The notes under the pieces were generated by a model that had not been told where the DNA came from, made no database searches, and worked only from the letters and a program-made list of their open reading frames with translations. Below are positions 8,765 through 17,699 of a stretch of DNA of 32,979 nt, one piece after another (positions within the stretch are counted from its first letter, which is position 1; the number at the start of each line of letters is the position of its first letter). Source of the DNA: Methylotenera sp. (GTDB lineage Bacteria > Pseudomonadota > Gammaproteobacteria > Burkholderiales > Methylophilaceae); assembly GCA_013140755.1 (NCBI GenBank), contig JABFSF010000012.1, positions 1 to 32,979 on the forward strand, in the 5' to 3' direction. The position numbers were made by a program, and so were the translations under genes.

Positions 8765-9523
8765 TTAAAAATTACATAAAGTGAGCGTGAAATTTACAGT
8801 TTCATCATGTTTTTGTGGTTTTTGAGTACAGTCAAGCGTATTAAAGCGGATGTTAATTGCATATTTATTAGCACTGACTTCAGGAAAGCAACTGAGTTTT
8901 TTATCAAGTTCAATTTTAAGCATTTGCGCTGGCTTTGTGCCAAATAGCATTTGTTGATAGACACCATTCACCGCTACTAACTCAGTACTGGCACCACTGC
9001 CGCGTAGAATGCGTAACAGCAAAACCACAGCTTTTTGTAGCGGAATGAGAGGTGCTAGCCACGTTTGTAAATCTTGTTTGCGCCTTGCTTCGCCTAGCCC
9101 TAGCCAATAATGATAAGACGGCACATCAAACTCACATATTCCACCTAGAATGCCAGCGCGTTGTTTGATGCTCATTAGCCATTCATTGGTTCTGAGTATT
9201 TGCCCTAGTTTGGAGGGGTCGCTACGTAGTGCTTCGGCCGCGCTTTCAATGCTAGCTAATGTAGAGGAAAGAATATCAGTTGCAATTACTGGGTTGCCAA
9301 TCAACAAACGCAAGGTTGTTTTTTGGCGATCTAACTCTTGCAATATATCCAGCTTAAAATCTGCACGGTCTATGACATCTAAAATTTGCAGTAAAGTAAG
9401 CAGTGCAACATGATGCTGCTGTTCATGGCTTGCTTCAATGTGGTAAAACACTTTGGCAAATAAATCCTCCACGCGCAACAAAGTGCGTATCCGCTCATTC
9501 AAAGGATAGTCGTAGCTTGCCAT
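8765..9523 (-). CDS. zapD: cell division protein ZapD (YacF family)
   Basis: 252 residues, the usual size for ZapD, which cross-links FtsZ filaments and stabilises the Z-ring at midcell. Recognised from [19 protein letters not shown] at the N-terminus, the mostly helical first ~180 residues and the beta-rich C-terminal end (ISLNIRFN-like, here [16 protein letters not shown]). There are no catalytic motifs. It sits between coaE (105 bases upstream) and yacG (13 bases downstream), the standard gene order. The ATG at 9523 lacks a visible Shine-Dalgarno. Confidence 0.93.
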   Translation of the reverse strand: MASYDYPLNERIRTLLRVEDLFAKVFYHIEASHEQQHHVALLTLLQILDVIDRADFKLDILQELDRQKTTLRLLIGNPVIATDILSSTLASIESAAEALRSDPSKLGQILRTNEWLMSIKQRAGILGGICEFDVPSYHYWLGLGEARRKQDLQTWLAPLIPLQKAVVLLLRILRGSGASTELVAVNGVYQQMLFGTKPAQMLKIELDKKLSCFPEVSANKYAINIRFNTLDCTQKPQKHDETVNFTLTLCNF

Positions 9524-9628
9524 TAGGAAGGGGCATCAATCATTAAGTTTTCGCACTTCAACCTTGGAACTGTGACGTTTAAAAAGGCAAATGTAAATGT
9601 TGTCGTAATTTGAACCGAATTATCAAAT

Positions 9629-10246
9629 TTATTCGCTAACTATGCAAGTTTTAATGAGTTTTTTGTGAAATTTACTGATTTTTTCTGCAAGCTCTTCAAC
9701 TGTACCATCGTTTTGAATAACTTCATTGGCAAGTTGAAGGCGCGTTTCTCTTGAAACTTGTGTTTGCATAATGCGTTTGATTTCAGTTTCTGTAAGGTGG
9801 CTACGTGCCATGGTGCGCTTAATTTGTGTTGTTTCATCACAATCAATCACCAAGGTAGTATGTAACATTGATTGGTAACGATTGCCTTCAAACAGTAGTG
9901 GAATCACTAAAATTTGATAACTCGGATTTAATTGTGTTTGGTTAAGCGTAAGTTGTGCTTTTGCATATGCATAGATAGCGGGGTGCAGTAAGCTTTCTAG
10001 TTTAATGCGTTCAGCGGGATGCTCGAATACATGTGCGCGTAATGCGGCGCGATTAAGTGAAGCATCACCATTTAAAAACTGTTGACTAAAGGTGTGTGTA
10101 ATTTCAGCTAATAGTGGCTCACCCACGCGGGTGAGTGTGTGTGCAATAGCATCCGTATCCACAACGGGGACACCAAGTTTAGCAAACTCTTTTGCTGCTT
10201 CGCTTTTGCCAGAGCCTATGCCACCTGTAAGCCCAATAATGCGCAT
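9629..10246 (-). CDS. coaE: dephospho-CoA kinase
   Basis: CoaE phosphorylates dephospho-CoA on the ribose 3'-OH, the last step of coenzyme A synthesis. The protein is 205 residues and begins MRIIGLTGGIGSGKS, with the P-loop within the first 15 residues, exactly as in the family. The VVDTDAIAH and LLHP elements and the lid region (IQNDGTVEEL at the end) also fit. The frame is open much further upstream, but those residues overlap pilD in another frame and do not resemble CoaE. The ATG at 10246 shares one base with the pilD stop (TAATG), pointing to translational coupling within a pilD-coaE-zapD-yacG operon. Confidence 0.96.
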   Translation of the reverse strand: MRIIGLTGGIGSGKSEAAKEFAKLGVPVVDTDAIAHTLTRVGEPLLAEITHTFSQQFLNGDASLNRAALRAHVFEHPAERIKLESLLHPAIYAYAKAQLTLNQTQLNPSYQILVIPLLFEGNRYQSMLHTTLVIDCDETTQIKRTMARSHLTETEIKRIMQTQVSRETRLQLANEVIQNDGTVEELAEKISKFHKKLIKTCIVSE

Positions 10247-11112
10247 TATGGTAAGTAGAGTGTGGAGAGTTCTTGCCCAAAAAATAATGCAGCAATCCCA
10301 CCGATGGCTAAAAATGGACCAAATGGCATGGGTACTTCTTTGCCGCGTTTGGTGATGACGATTAAAGCAATGCCAATGACCGCCCCTAGTGTTGAAGACA
10401 ATAAAATGACGGCGGGTAGTAGTTTCCAGCCAAACCACGCACCAATTGCGGCTAGTAGCTTAAAGTCACCGTAGCCCATGCCTTCTTTGCCACGAATCAG
10501 TTTAAATATCCAGAAAATAGACCATAAAATCAAATACCCCACCATAGCACCGATGACGGCTGATTTTAAATCAGTAAAACCATGATTAAGGTTACAAGCC
10601 AAGCCCAGCCATAATAAGGGGAGTGTGATGTCATCTGGCAATAGCTGGGTATCAAAATCGATCATGGTGAGTGTAATCAAAGCAAAGGTGAACGCCCATG
10701 CAAATAAAGTGGTGTTGCTGTAACCAAACTTCCAACTGATCAACCCAATGAGTGCACCAGTTAAAGCCTCAATCAGTGGATAACGCAGGCTAATAGGGGT
10801 TTTGCAGTGGCTACACCGACCCTTTAAAAGCAAGTAGCTGATAATGGGGATGTTTTCTAATGCGGTGATTTGATGACCACAGTTTGGGCAAGCTGAGCGT
10901 GGTTTACTTAAAGAGAATTGTGTTTGAGTGGGTATCTCTTGCCCTTGCAATTCAAGGCAGTTGTTGTACCATGATTGCTCCATCATTTTAGGTAAACGGT
11001 AAATGACCACATTGAGAAAACTGCCCACCATTAAGCCAAAAATGACAGAAATTGTGATAAAAAGCCCCGTGTTTTGTTGTAATGTGGCTGAAAAATCAAA
11101 AAATGCTTGCAC
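10246..11112 (-). CDS. pilD: type IV prepilin peptidase / N-methyltransferase
   Basis: Inner-membrane enzyme of 288 residues that cleaves the leader of type IV pilins and pseudopilins and methylates the new N-terminus. The cytoplasmic loop carries two CxxC pairs (Cys75/78 and Cys100/103), typical of the bifunctional bacterial form. The two catalytic aspartates are Asp152 in IDFDTQLLPDD and Asp216 in GYGDFKLL. About seven or eight hydrophobic segments are seen, and the N-terminal GLMVGSFLNVVIYRLP is a hallmark. In many proteobacteria pilB and pilC lie directly upstream; here the region upstream holds an unrelated gene facing away, so pilD has been separated from its pilus partners. Confidence 0.96.
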   Translation of the reverse strand: MQAFFDFSATLQQNTGLFITISVIFGLMVGSFLNVVIYRLPKMMEQSWYNNCLELQGQEIPTQTQFSLSKPRSACPNCGHQITALENIPIISYLLLKGRCSHCKTPISLRYPLIEALTGALIGLISWKFGYSNTTLFAWAFTFALITLTMIDFDTQLLPDDITLPLLWLGLACNLNHGFTDLKSAVIGAMVGYLILWSIFWIFKLIRGKEGMGYGDFKLLAAIGAWFGWKLLPAVILLSSTLGAVIGIALIVITKRGKEVPMPFGPFLAIGGIAALFFGQELSTLYLP

Positions 11113-11313
11113 AACAGGCTCCTAAAATACGTAATAACATCAATGGGCTGACATACGCAGAATAAAGCGCATCATCGCATTGTTGGTATAGATAAGCAAG
11201 CGTGCGAATTAAATGTTAAGCAATCAACTCTATACTTTGTTTTAGTGGCGTAACTATATTTACATAGTAGTCATGTTACAATAATTTACAAATTCATTTT
11301 AAGGTGAAAAATC

Positions 11314-12090
11314 ATGGGCGTTGAGTTATATAACGATGGAAAACATGTGTGTATTGCTTTTTATGATTTAGTAGATGATGAGCAGTCGCATACTGTGCAA
11401 TCCAACCAATTTATTATTGTAGATAATGGGCGTGGGGCAATCGTTGACCCTGGTGGAAATCTCACTTATAACGGTTTGCGCATGGGGATGCAAAAATTTT
11501 GCTTCACAGATAATGTCGATTTACTTTTAGCCTCTCATGCAGACCCAGACATTATTGCTTCACTCAATAAATGGTTGATTGGTAGTAAAGCTAAAGTGAT
11601 GATTTCGCAAATATGGTCACGCTTCGTCCCCCATTTTACTAATGGACGCGATTTAGAAGACCGTATTATTGGTATTCCTGATGCGGGCGCAGTGATTCCT
11701 TTGGGAAATAGTAACATCAAGGCGATTCCCGCACACTTTTTGCACTCAGAGGGTAATTTTCAGTTTTATGACCCTGTGAGCAAAATTTTATTTTCTGGAG
11801 ATATGGGAGCATCGCTGGTTGATAACGCATTGGCGGCTCGTCCAGTAGAGGACTTTAAAGCGCACTTGCCTTCAATGGAAGGTTTTCATAGACGGTATAT
11901 GGTGTCAAATAAAGTGTGCAGGCTGTGGGTCAATATGGTGCGTAGCATGGATGTTGAAAGTATCGTACCTCAACATGGACGTGCGTTTAAAGGTCGCGCC
12001 ATGGTTAATCAATTCTTAGACTGGATTGAGAAACTTGAGTGTGGCGTGGACATCATGACGCAAGATAATTACCGAGTGCCAAATAGTTAG
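11314..12090 (+). CDS. ODP-like di-iron metallo-beta-lactamase-fold protein (oxygen-binding/FprA-like)
   Basis: 258-residue metallo-beta-lactamase-fold protein resembling the di-iron domain of flavodiiron proteins and the stand-alone ODP (oxygen-binding di-iron protein) group. Candidate metal ligands: His75, Asp77 and Asp79 in SHADPDI, His141/His144 in AHFLHSEGN, Asp163 in FSGDMG, and His221 in VPQHGRAF. There is no flavodoxin or rubredoxin domain, so it would need an external electron donor if it is a reductase; sensing of O2 or NO is an alternative. AAGGTGA lies 7 bases before the ATG. Upstream 200 bases hold no other gene. It converges on phoH. Family placement is fairly sure, function is not. 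Confidence 0.78.
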   Translation: MGVELYNDGKHVCIAFYDLVDDEQSHTVQSNQFIIVDNGRGAIVDPGGNLTYNGLRMGMQKFCFTDNVDLLLASHADPDIIASLNKWLIGSKAKVMISQIWSRFVPHFTNGRDLEDRIIGIPDAGAVIPLGNSNIKAIPAHFLHSEGNFQFYDPVSKILFSGDMGASLVDNALAARPVEDFKAHLPSMEGFHRRYMVSNKVCRLWVNMVRSMDVESIVPQHGRAFKGRAMVNQFLDWIEKLECGVDIMTQDNYRVPNS

Positions 12091-12151
12091 CTCATAATTA
12101 AGCGGTGCGCTAATAAGCGTTGGCACACCAAGTTTTCTTTGCTACTCTCGT

Positions 12152-13108
12152 TTATTTATCGTGGTGTGTTGCCTCGTACTGCTCGTACGCATTCACAATT
12201 TTTTGCACTAACGGATGACGCACGACATCGCCTGATAAAAAGTGTGTCATCGCAATACCTTTAATGTCTTTTAACACTTTTTGCGCTTCTACCAAACCGC
12301 TTTTTTGATGTTTTTGTAAATCAATTTGTGTTACATCCCCTGTAATGACCGCTTTAGTACCAAAACCGATGCGGGTTAAAAACATTTTCATTTGTTCAGG
12401 CGTAGTATTTTGCGCTTCGTCCAAAATAATAAAACTTTGATTCAGTGTTCTACCGCGCATATAGGCCAGCGGCGCGACTTCAATTGCCCCGCGCTCAAAC
12501 ATTTTATTCACGGTGTCGTAGCCTGCTAAGTCATATAAAGCGTCATATAAAGGGCGTAAGTACGGGTCAACCTTTTGGTTTAAATCTCCAGGTAAAAAGC
12601 CTAAACGCTCACCTGCCTCGACTGCGGGGCGCACCAATACAATGCGTTTAATGCGGTCACGTGACATCGCATCCACCGCGCTCGCAACGGCTAAATAGGT
12701 TTTCCCTGTTCCCGCAGGACCAATGCCGAATGTAATGTCGTGGTCTTGAATCTGCTGTAAATACGCCACTTGGCGTGGTGTTCGTCCATGCAGCTCACTA
12801 CGACGCGTCATCAACACTGGTGCGTTAGATGGCATTACATCTTCAGCTTTTAATTTATCCAACTCTACCAAGCCAAGTTGAATTTCTTCAAGGTCAATTG
12901 GCGATTTAGCGCGAAGATAAAAGTTCTCAAGCAACTGTGCCGCAAGCCTCGTATTATTTAGCTCTCCACTAAGATTGAAAGTATTGCCACGGCGATTGAT
13001 TGTTACCTCAAGCGCGATTTCAATTTGCTTAATGTTCTCATCTAACGCACCACAAAGGTTAGCAAGGCGGGCGTTGTCTTCTGGGGTGAGGGTGATTTCC
13101 ATATACAT
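12152..13108 (-). CDS. PhoH-like ATPase (YbeZ type)
   Basis: 318-residue P-loop ATPase of the PhoH/YbeZ family, linked in proteobacteria to RNA metabolism and the YbeY endoribonuclease. Walker A is GPAGTGKT at residues 130-137, Walker B is IILDEAQN at about 230, preceded by a small N-terminal KH-like/ssRNA-binding region. Further hallmarks are VLVRPAVEAGERLGFLPGD and the MRGRTLNQSFI segment. It follows miaB by 6 bases, the common miaB-ybeZ order. The usual next gene, ybeY, is not downstream: the next gene is the convergent ODP-like one. Start is ATG at 13108, or the second ATG two codons on. Confidence 0.93.
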   Translation of the reverse strand: MYMEITLTPEDNARLANLCGALDENIKQIEIALEVTINRRGNTFNLSGELNNTRLAAQLLENFYLRAKSPIDLEEIQLGLVELDKLKAEDVMPSNAPVLMTRRSELHGRTPRQVAYLQQIQDHDITFGIGPAGTGKTYLAVASAVDAMSRDRIKRIVLVRPAVEAGERLGFLPGDLNQKVDPYLRPLYDALYDLAGYDTVNKMFERGAIEVAPLAYMRGRTLNQSFIILDEAQNTTPEQMKMFLTRIGFGTKAVITGDVTQIDLQKHQKSGLVEAQKVLKDIKGIAMTHFLSGDVVRHPLVQKIVNAYEQYEATHHDK

Positions 13109-13114
13109 AAAACC

Positions 13115-14464
13115 TTAAATAATTTCACCGATTAAACGTCTTGGGTTGGAAACATCCGTAATCCTCACCTGTACAAATTGATGGATTAAGCGATTGTCGC
13201 CTGCAATGTCCACCACGCGGTTGTTATCGGTTTTACCTGCCAGTAGGTTTTCATCTTTCCATGAAGCACCTTCAATGAGTACGCGTTGAGCGGTGCCTAA
13301 CATGGCTTCTGAAATAGCTTTGGCATTGGCTTCATTAATGGCTTGTAGCTTGGCTAAGCGAGCGAGTTTTACGTCCTCTGGTGTGTCGTCTGGCAAAAAT
13401 GCAGCAGGCGTGCCAGGGCGTGGGCTGTATAAAAAACTGAAGCTGGCATCAAAGCCTACATCTTGCATCAGTTTCACCGTAGCTTCAAAGTCGGACTCAC
13501 TTTCATTGGGAAATCCTACAATAAAGTCTGAAGTAAAAGTCAAATTAGGGTTCGCTACACGTAATTTGCGGATGATGGATTTGAATTGCAGTGCAGTGTA
13601 ATTGCGTTTCATTGCCATCAAAATGCGGTCGCTACCCGCCTGCACAGGTAAGTGCAGCTGTGCGGCAAGTTTAGGCACATTAGCAAAGCAATCAATCAGA
13701 CGCTGATTCATTTCATTGGGGTGGCTAGTGGTAAAGCGAATGCGCTCAATTTGCGGGATTTCGGCGATGGTTTCAATTAGCATCGCTAAATCGGCCTCCA
13801 CGCCTTCATATTCAGCGCGGTAAGCGTTGACATTTTGCCCAAGTAAAGTGATTTCTTTTACACCTTGCTCAGCAAGTTGTATGGCTTCTACCAACACATC
13901 AGCAAATGGGCGTGAGACTTCTTCACCACGCGTAAATGGCACTACGCAAAAACTGCAATACTTGCTACAACCTTCCATAATGCTCAAAAACGCGGATGCG
14001 CCTTCTACACGTGGTGGTGGCAAGTGGTCAAATTTTTCAATCTCTGGAAAGCTCACATCCACTTGCGAAGAGCCGCTGGATTGCTTACTTTTAATCATTT
14101 CAGGCAAGCGATGCAAGGTTTGTGGGCCAAACACCACATCTACATACGGCGCGCGTTTGATGATGTTATCACCTTCTTGTGTAGCCACGCAGCCGCCCAC
14201 GCCAATCACCAAGTTAGGATTTTTTTCTTTCAACTCAACAAAACGTCCCAAGTGACTAAACACCTTATCCTCAGCCTTTTCGCGCACGGAGCAGGTGTTG
14301 AGTAAAATCACATCCGCGTCCTCTGGTGTTTGTGTTTCCACCATGCCATCGGTTGCGGCGAGCATATCTGCCATGCGCGAAGAATCATATTCGTTCATCT
14401 GACAACCAAAGGTTTTGATGAAGACTTTTTTTGGAGCATTTGAATTTTTAGTGTGAGAAGTCAA
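13115..14464 (-). CDS. miaB: tRNA-2-methylthio-N6-dimethylallyladenosine synthase MiaB
   Basis: Radical-SAM methylthiotransferase that adds the 2-methylthio group to i6A37 in tRNAs reading UNN codons. 449 residues. The N-terminal UPF0004 domain carries the auxiliary-cluster cysteines 21, 58 and 92 ([34 protein letters not shown]). The radical-SAM cluster cysteines are 166, 170 and 173 ([17 protein letters not shown]). A C-terminal TRAM domain covers about residues 380-449. It is divergent from lipB and leads a miaB-phoH operon. KTFGCQMNE and the [15 protein letters not shown] entry favour MiaB over RimO or MtaB. Confidence 0.96.
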   Translation of the reverse strand: MTSHTKNSNAPKKVFIKTFGCQMNEYDSSRMADMLAATDGMVETQTPEDADVILLNTCSVREKAEDKVFSHLGRFVELKEKNPNLVIGVGGCVATQEGDNIIKRAPYVDVVFGPQTLHRLPEMIKSKQSSGSSQVDVSFPEIEKFDHLPPPRVEGASAFLSIMEGCSKYCSFCVVPFTRGEEVSRPFADVLVEAIQLAEQGVKEITLLGQNVNAYRAEYEGVEADLAMLIETIAEIPQIERIRFTTSHPNEMNQRLIDCFANVPKLAAQLHLPVQAGSDRILMAMKRNYTALQFKSIIRKLRVANPNLTFTSDFIVGFPNESESDFEATVKLMQDVGFDASFSFLYSPRPGTPAAFLPDDTPEDVKLARLAKLQAINEANAKAISEAMLGTAQRVLIEGASWKDENLLAGKTDNNRVVDIAGDNRLIHQFVQVRITDVSNPRRLIGEII

Positions 14465-14555
14465 GATGTTGCTACTAATGATTAAAGCTTGATTTTAGCG
14501 CATTTGTGCATTTTGATTGAGAGAAAATTGGCAATAGTCGTAGATTGGTAATTCA

Positions 14556-14584
14556 TTAAAATTGTAGGTAATGGCAAGTATAAT
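14556..14584 (+). promoter_or_regulatory. sigma70-like promoter for lipB-lipA
   Basis: TTAAAA (14556-14561) and a perfect TATAAT (14579-14584) are 17 bases apart. The predicted start (~14591) lies just before an ATG at 14594 but leaves a ~40-base leader for the ATG at 14633, which supports the second as the lipB start. Confidence 0.6.
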
Positions 14585-14632
14585 TGCGTTATCATGCGTT
14601 GTTTATTTAATGAATATTGCGCTACTTTAATC

Positions 14633-15277
14633 ATGTATTTGTCCGACCAATCTTTAAATATACGACATTTAGGCATTACGGCATTCGTTGAAACATGCCA
14701 AGCCATGCAGGATTTTACTGCGCAACGCACAGCAAAAACGCCTGATGAATTATGGCTCACAGCGCATCCGTCTGTTTACACGCTTGGTTTAAACCGTAAA
14801 GCGGTGCGTACGCCTTGGCGTGATGATATTCCACTGGTGCTCACAGACCGTGGTGGAAAAATTACTTACCACGGCTTAGGGCAAGTGATTATTTATGTGC
14901 TGGTAGATTTAACACGTCGGCAATTGAATGTTCGCAGTTTAGTCAGCGTGCTTGAGGCGGCGGTGGTAGAATTATTGGCTGATTTTGGTGTGCCTGCCAC
15001 TGCAAAAAAAGAGGCACCAGGCGTGTATGTATCTCTAGCTAATGGGCAAGAGGCTAAAATTGCCTCCTTAGGCTTACGTGTGAAAAACGGCTGTTGTTAT
15101 CATGGCTTAAGCTTAAATGTGGATATGGATTTAAGCCCGTTTGAAGCGATTGACCCATGTGGCTACGCGGGCTTAAAAGTGACGCAAACCAAAGATTTAG
15201 GCATTGATGCCAATCAACAATTACTCAGTGCGTTGTTGCTAGAAAAACTTACTGCAAAACTGGATAAAACTGCATGA
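14633..15277 (+). CDS. lipB: octanoyl-[acyl-carrier-protein]:protein octanoyltransferase
   Basis: LipB moves octanoate from acyl carrier protein to the lipoyl domains of the 2-oxoacid dehydrogenases and the glycine cleavage H protein. 214 residues from this start. Signatures: [12 protein letters not shown] (73-84), Lys142 in [11 protein letters not shown] and the acyl-thioester Cys176 in DPCGYAGL. I chose the ATG at 14633 rather than the in-frame ATG at 14594 because [14 protein letters not shown] lines up with the E. coli LipB N-terminus as I recall it and because of the promoter position. No clear Shine-Dalgarno for either. The stop overlaps the lipA start (ATGA). Confidence 0.94.
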   Translation: MYLSDQSLNIRHLGITAFVETCQAMQDFTAQRTAKTPDELWLTAHPSVYTLGLNRKAVRTPWRDDIPLVLTDRGGKITYHGLGQVIIYVLVDLTRRQLNVRSLVSVLEAAVVELLADFGVPATAKKEAPGVYVSLANGQEAKIASLGLRVKNGCCYHGLSLNVDMDLSPFEAIDPCGYAGLKVTQTKDLGIDANQQLLSALLLEKLTAKLDKTA

Positions 15278-16242
15278 CCGAAATAAGTAATCATCAATCA
15301 GGGAGTAAAAAAATAGCAGGCGTTAAGGAAATTGATGCGGCTAAAACTTCGCGCATTCCTATCAAAATTATTCCGCAGCCCGCCATGCGTAAACCCGAGT
15401 GGATACGCATGAAAATGCCTGATTCTGCGCGGTATCAAGAAATTAAAAAAGTATTACGTGACAACAAGCTGCACACAGTGTGCGAAGAAGCCAGTTGCCC
15501 CAATATAGGTGAATGTTTTAGTGGTGGCACCGCCACGTTTATGATTTTGGGCGATATTTGCACGCGCCGCTGCCCATTTTGCGATGTTGCCCACGGCAAG
15601 CCGTTACCACCTGATGTGAGCGAGCCTGAAAACTTAGCCCTTACCATCGCACAAATGCAATTGAAATATGTAGTGATTACCTCGGTGGATCGTGACGATT
15701 TGCTTGATGGCGGTGCACAACACTTTGTAGATTGTATCAATGCGGTGCGAGCGCACTCGCCTAGCATTAAAATTGAAATTCTAGTACCAGATTTTCGTGG
15801 TCGCTTAGATATTGCCATGAAAATTTTGAATGCAGCCCCACCCGATGTGATGAATCATAATCTTGAAACCGTGCCACGTTTATATAAGCAAGCTCGCCCT
15901 GGCTCAGATTACCAAAACTCGCTTAATGTATTAAAAACCTTTGGTGAAATGTATCCCAATGTGCCAACTAAATCAGGGTTGATGCTAGGTTTGGGCGAAA
16001 CAGACGAAGAGATTTTAGCTGTGATGCAAGATTTACGCGATCATGGCGTGACCATGCTAACCTTGGGGCAATACTTACAACCTAGCGCACATCATCTGCC
16101 AGTGATGCGCTATGTTGAGCCGAGTGTTTTTGATGATTTAAAGCAAAAAGCCGATGCAATGGGCTTTAATAATACCGCCAGTGCCCCCATGGTAAGAAGT
16201 AGCTATCATGCGGATGTACAGGCGCATCAAGCGAACACGTAA
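15274..16242 (+). CDS. lipA: lipoyl synthase
   Basis: Radical-SAM enzyme that inserts two sulfurs into the octanoyl chain made by LipB. 322 residues. The auxiliary, sacrificial cluster is bound by Cys70, Cys75 and Cys81 ([12 protein letters not shown]) and the radical-SAM cluster by Cys96, Cys100 and Cys103 (CTRRCPFC). The C-terminal RSSYHAD contains the conserved serine that also binds the auxiliary cluster. Expected LipA elements [21 protein letters not shown] and GLGET are all present. Overlaps lipB by four bases, so the two are translated from one message; gshA follows after 55 bases. Confidence 0.98.
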   Translation: MTEISNHQSGSKKIAGVKEIDAAKTSRIPIKIIPQPAMRKPEWIRMKMPDSARYQEIKKVLRDNKLHTVCEEASCPNIGECFSGGTATFMILGDICTRRCPFCDVAHGKPLPPDVSEPENLALTIAQMQLKYVVITSVDRDDLLDGGAQHFVDCINAVRAHSPSIKIEILVPDFRGRLDIAMKILNAAPPDVMNHNLETVPRLYKQARPGSDYQNSLNVLKTFGEMYPNVPTKSGLMLGLGETDEEILAVMQDLRDHGVTMLTLGQYLQPSAHHLPVMRYVEPSVFDDLKQKADAMGFNNTASAPMVRSSYHADVQAHQANT

Positions 16243-16297
16243 ATGATGAGTTGGCAATCAACTTGTTAGAACTAACGCACACTAACTAAAGGTAAAT

Positions 16298-17593
16298 ATG
16301 GTTCCACATCTCACCACTGCCCTTAACGGCCCTTTGCTTAGCTTAGAAAAAAGCATGTTGGCAGAGCAAGCTAAAATTGAACATTGGTTTCGCTCACAGT
16401 GGCTAGAATACGCTGCGCCGTTTTATGCCTCGGTAGATTTGCGCAATGCGGGTTTTAAGTTAGCTCCTGTGGATACTAATTTATTCCCTGCGGGGTTTAA
16501 TAACCTTAACCCAGCCTTTTTGCCTTTAAGTATTCAGGCAGCACAAGTGGCGGTAGAGAAAGTTTGCCCCGAGGCACATCGCTTGTTGATTATTCCTGAA
16601 AATCATACACGCAACACCTATTATTTGCGTAACGTGGTTGAGTTGGTCAACATCATGAAAGCCGCTGGGTTAGAGGTACGTGTGGGCAGTATTTCACCTG
16701 AAATTACTGAACCAACCACACTGATAGCGCATGATGGTTTGCCGCTATTGCTTGAGCCTTTGGTGCGCGTTGGCAACCGAGTGAAGTTGCTTAACACAGC
16801 ACTAGGCGACTTTGATAGTTGCGCAATCTTGCTTAATAACGATTTATCAGGTGGAATTCCAGAAATACTTAAAAATTTAGAGCAAAACCTAATTCCACCC
16901 TTACATGCAGGTTGGAGTACGCGCAAAAAATCACACCATTTTTCTGCTTATAACCGCGTTGCCAGTGAATTTTCAGCTTTATTGGGCATTGATGAATGGT
17001 TGCTCAACCCTTATTTTGAAACCTGTGGCGAGATTGATTTTCAAGCACGCACGGGCGAAGAGTGTTTGGCACTCAAAGTTGAGCAATTACTCGAAAAAAT
17101 CAAAATAAAATACGCGCAATACGGCGTCACGCAAGAGCCTTTTGTCATCGTCAAAGCCAATGCAGGCACCTACGGCATGGGTATTATGACTGTGAAATCG
17201 CCCGATGACGTGCGCGACCTCAACCGCAAAACGCGCAACAAAATGGCTGTGGTAAAAGAAGGCTTAGCGGTGACTGAGGTCATTATCCAAGAAGGCGTTT
17301 ACACTTTTGAAAGCATCAACGGCGCGGTGGCCGAGCCCGTGGTGTATATGATGGATCACTTTGTTATCGGTGGCTTTTACCGCGTCCACACAGGGCGTGG
17401 CATAGACGAAAACCTCAACGCCCCAGGCTCCAGCTTTGTGCCACTCGCCTTTGAAAAACCCTGTTCCACCCCCGATTGCACAGGTGACCCTGATGCGATG
17501 CCAAACCGCTTTTATGCTTATGGCGTAGTGGCGAGATTAGCCTTGCTGGCGGCAGCGATGGAGTTGCAGGAGGGTAATCCGCTGAATCAATAA
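16298..17593 (+). CDS. gshA: glutamate-cysteine ligase, proteobacterial GshA type
   Basis: Joins glutamate and cysteine to gamma-glutamylcysteine, the first step of glutathione synthesis. 431 residues. It does not look like E. coli GshA but like the separate family found in beta- and some gammaproteobacteria (e.g. acidithiobacilli), recognised from SVDLRNAGFKLAPVDTNLFP, LIIPENHTRNTYYLRNV, VKANAGTYGMGIM and GGFYRVHTGRG. All blocks are intact and there is no frameshift. AAAGGT lies five bases before the ATG. The normal partner gshB follows, but here it is separated by about 1.4 kb of extra DNA and is broken. Confidence 0.93.
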   Translation: MVPHLTTALNGPLLSLEKSMLAEQAKIEHWFRSQWLEYAAPFYASVDLRNAGFKLAPVDTNLFPAGFNNLNPAFLPLSIQAAQVAVEKVCPEAHRLLIIPENHTRNTYYLRNVVELVNIMKAAGLEVRVGSISPEITEPTTLIAHDGLPLLLEPLVRVGNRVKLLNTALGDFDSCAILLNNDLSGGIPEILKNLEQNLIPPLHAGWSTRKKSHHFSAYNRVASEFSALLGIDEWLLNPYFETCGEIDFQARTGEECLALKVEQLLEKIKIKYAQYGVTQEPFVIVKANAGTYGMGIMTVKSPDDVRDLNRKTRNKMAVVKEGLAVTEVIIQEGVYTFESINGAVAEPVVYMMDHFVIGGFYRVHTGRGIDENLNAPGSSFVPLAFEKPCSTPDCTGDPDAMPNRFYAYGVVARLALLAAAMELQEGNPLNQ

Positions 17594-17699
17594 TCTTTAT
17601 AAAATTACCGTTTAATCATCAAAATAACAGATGCTATACAATGAGGCTCAACGGGAATTTTCTTGCTAATGACTAAAGATACATCAAAGGGATGGCGCG

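Noticed and set aside
10247-10438. 64-residue N-terminal extension of coaE
   Set aside because: It overlaps pilD in another frame, is not CoaE-like, and the P-loop normally lies within 15 residues of the start; ATG at 10246 also overlaps the pilD stop as TAATG.
14594-14632. Upstream ATG as lipB start
   Set aside because: The predicted transcript starts only about three bases before it, and the family N-terminus begins at the ATG at 14633.
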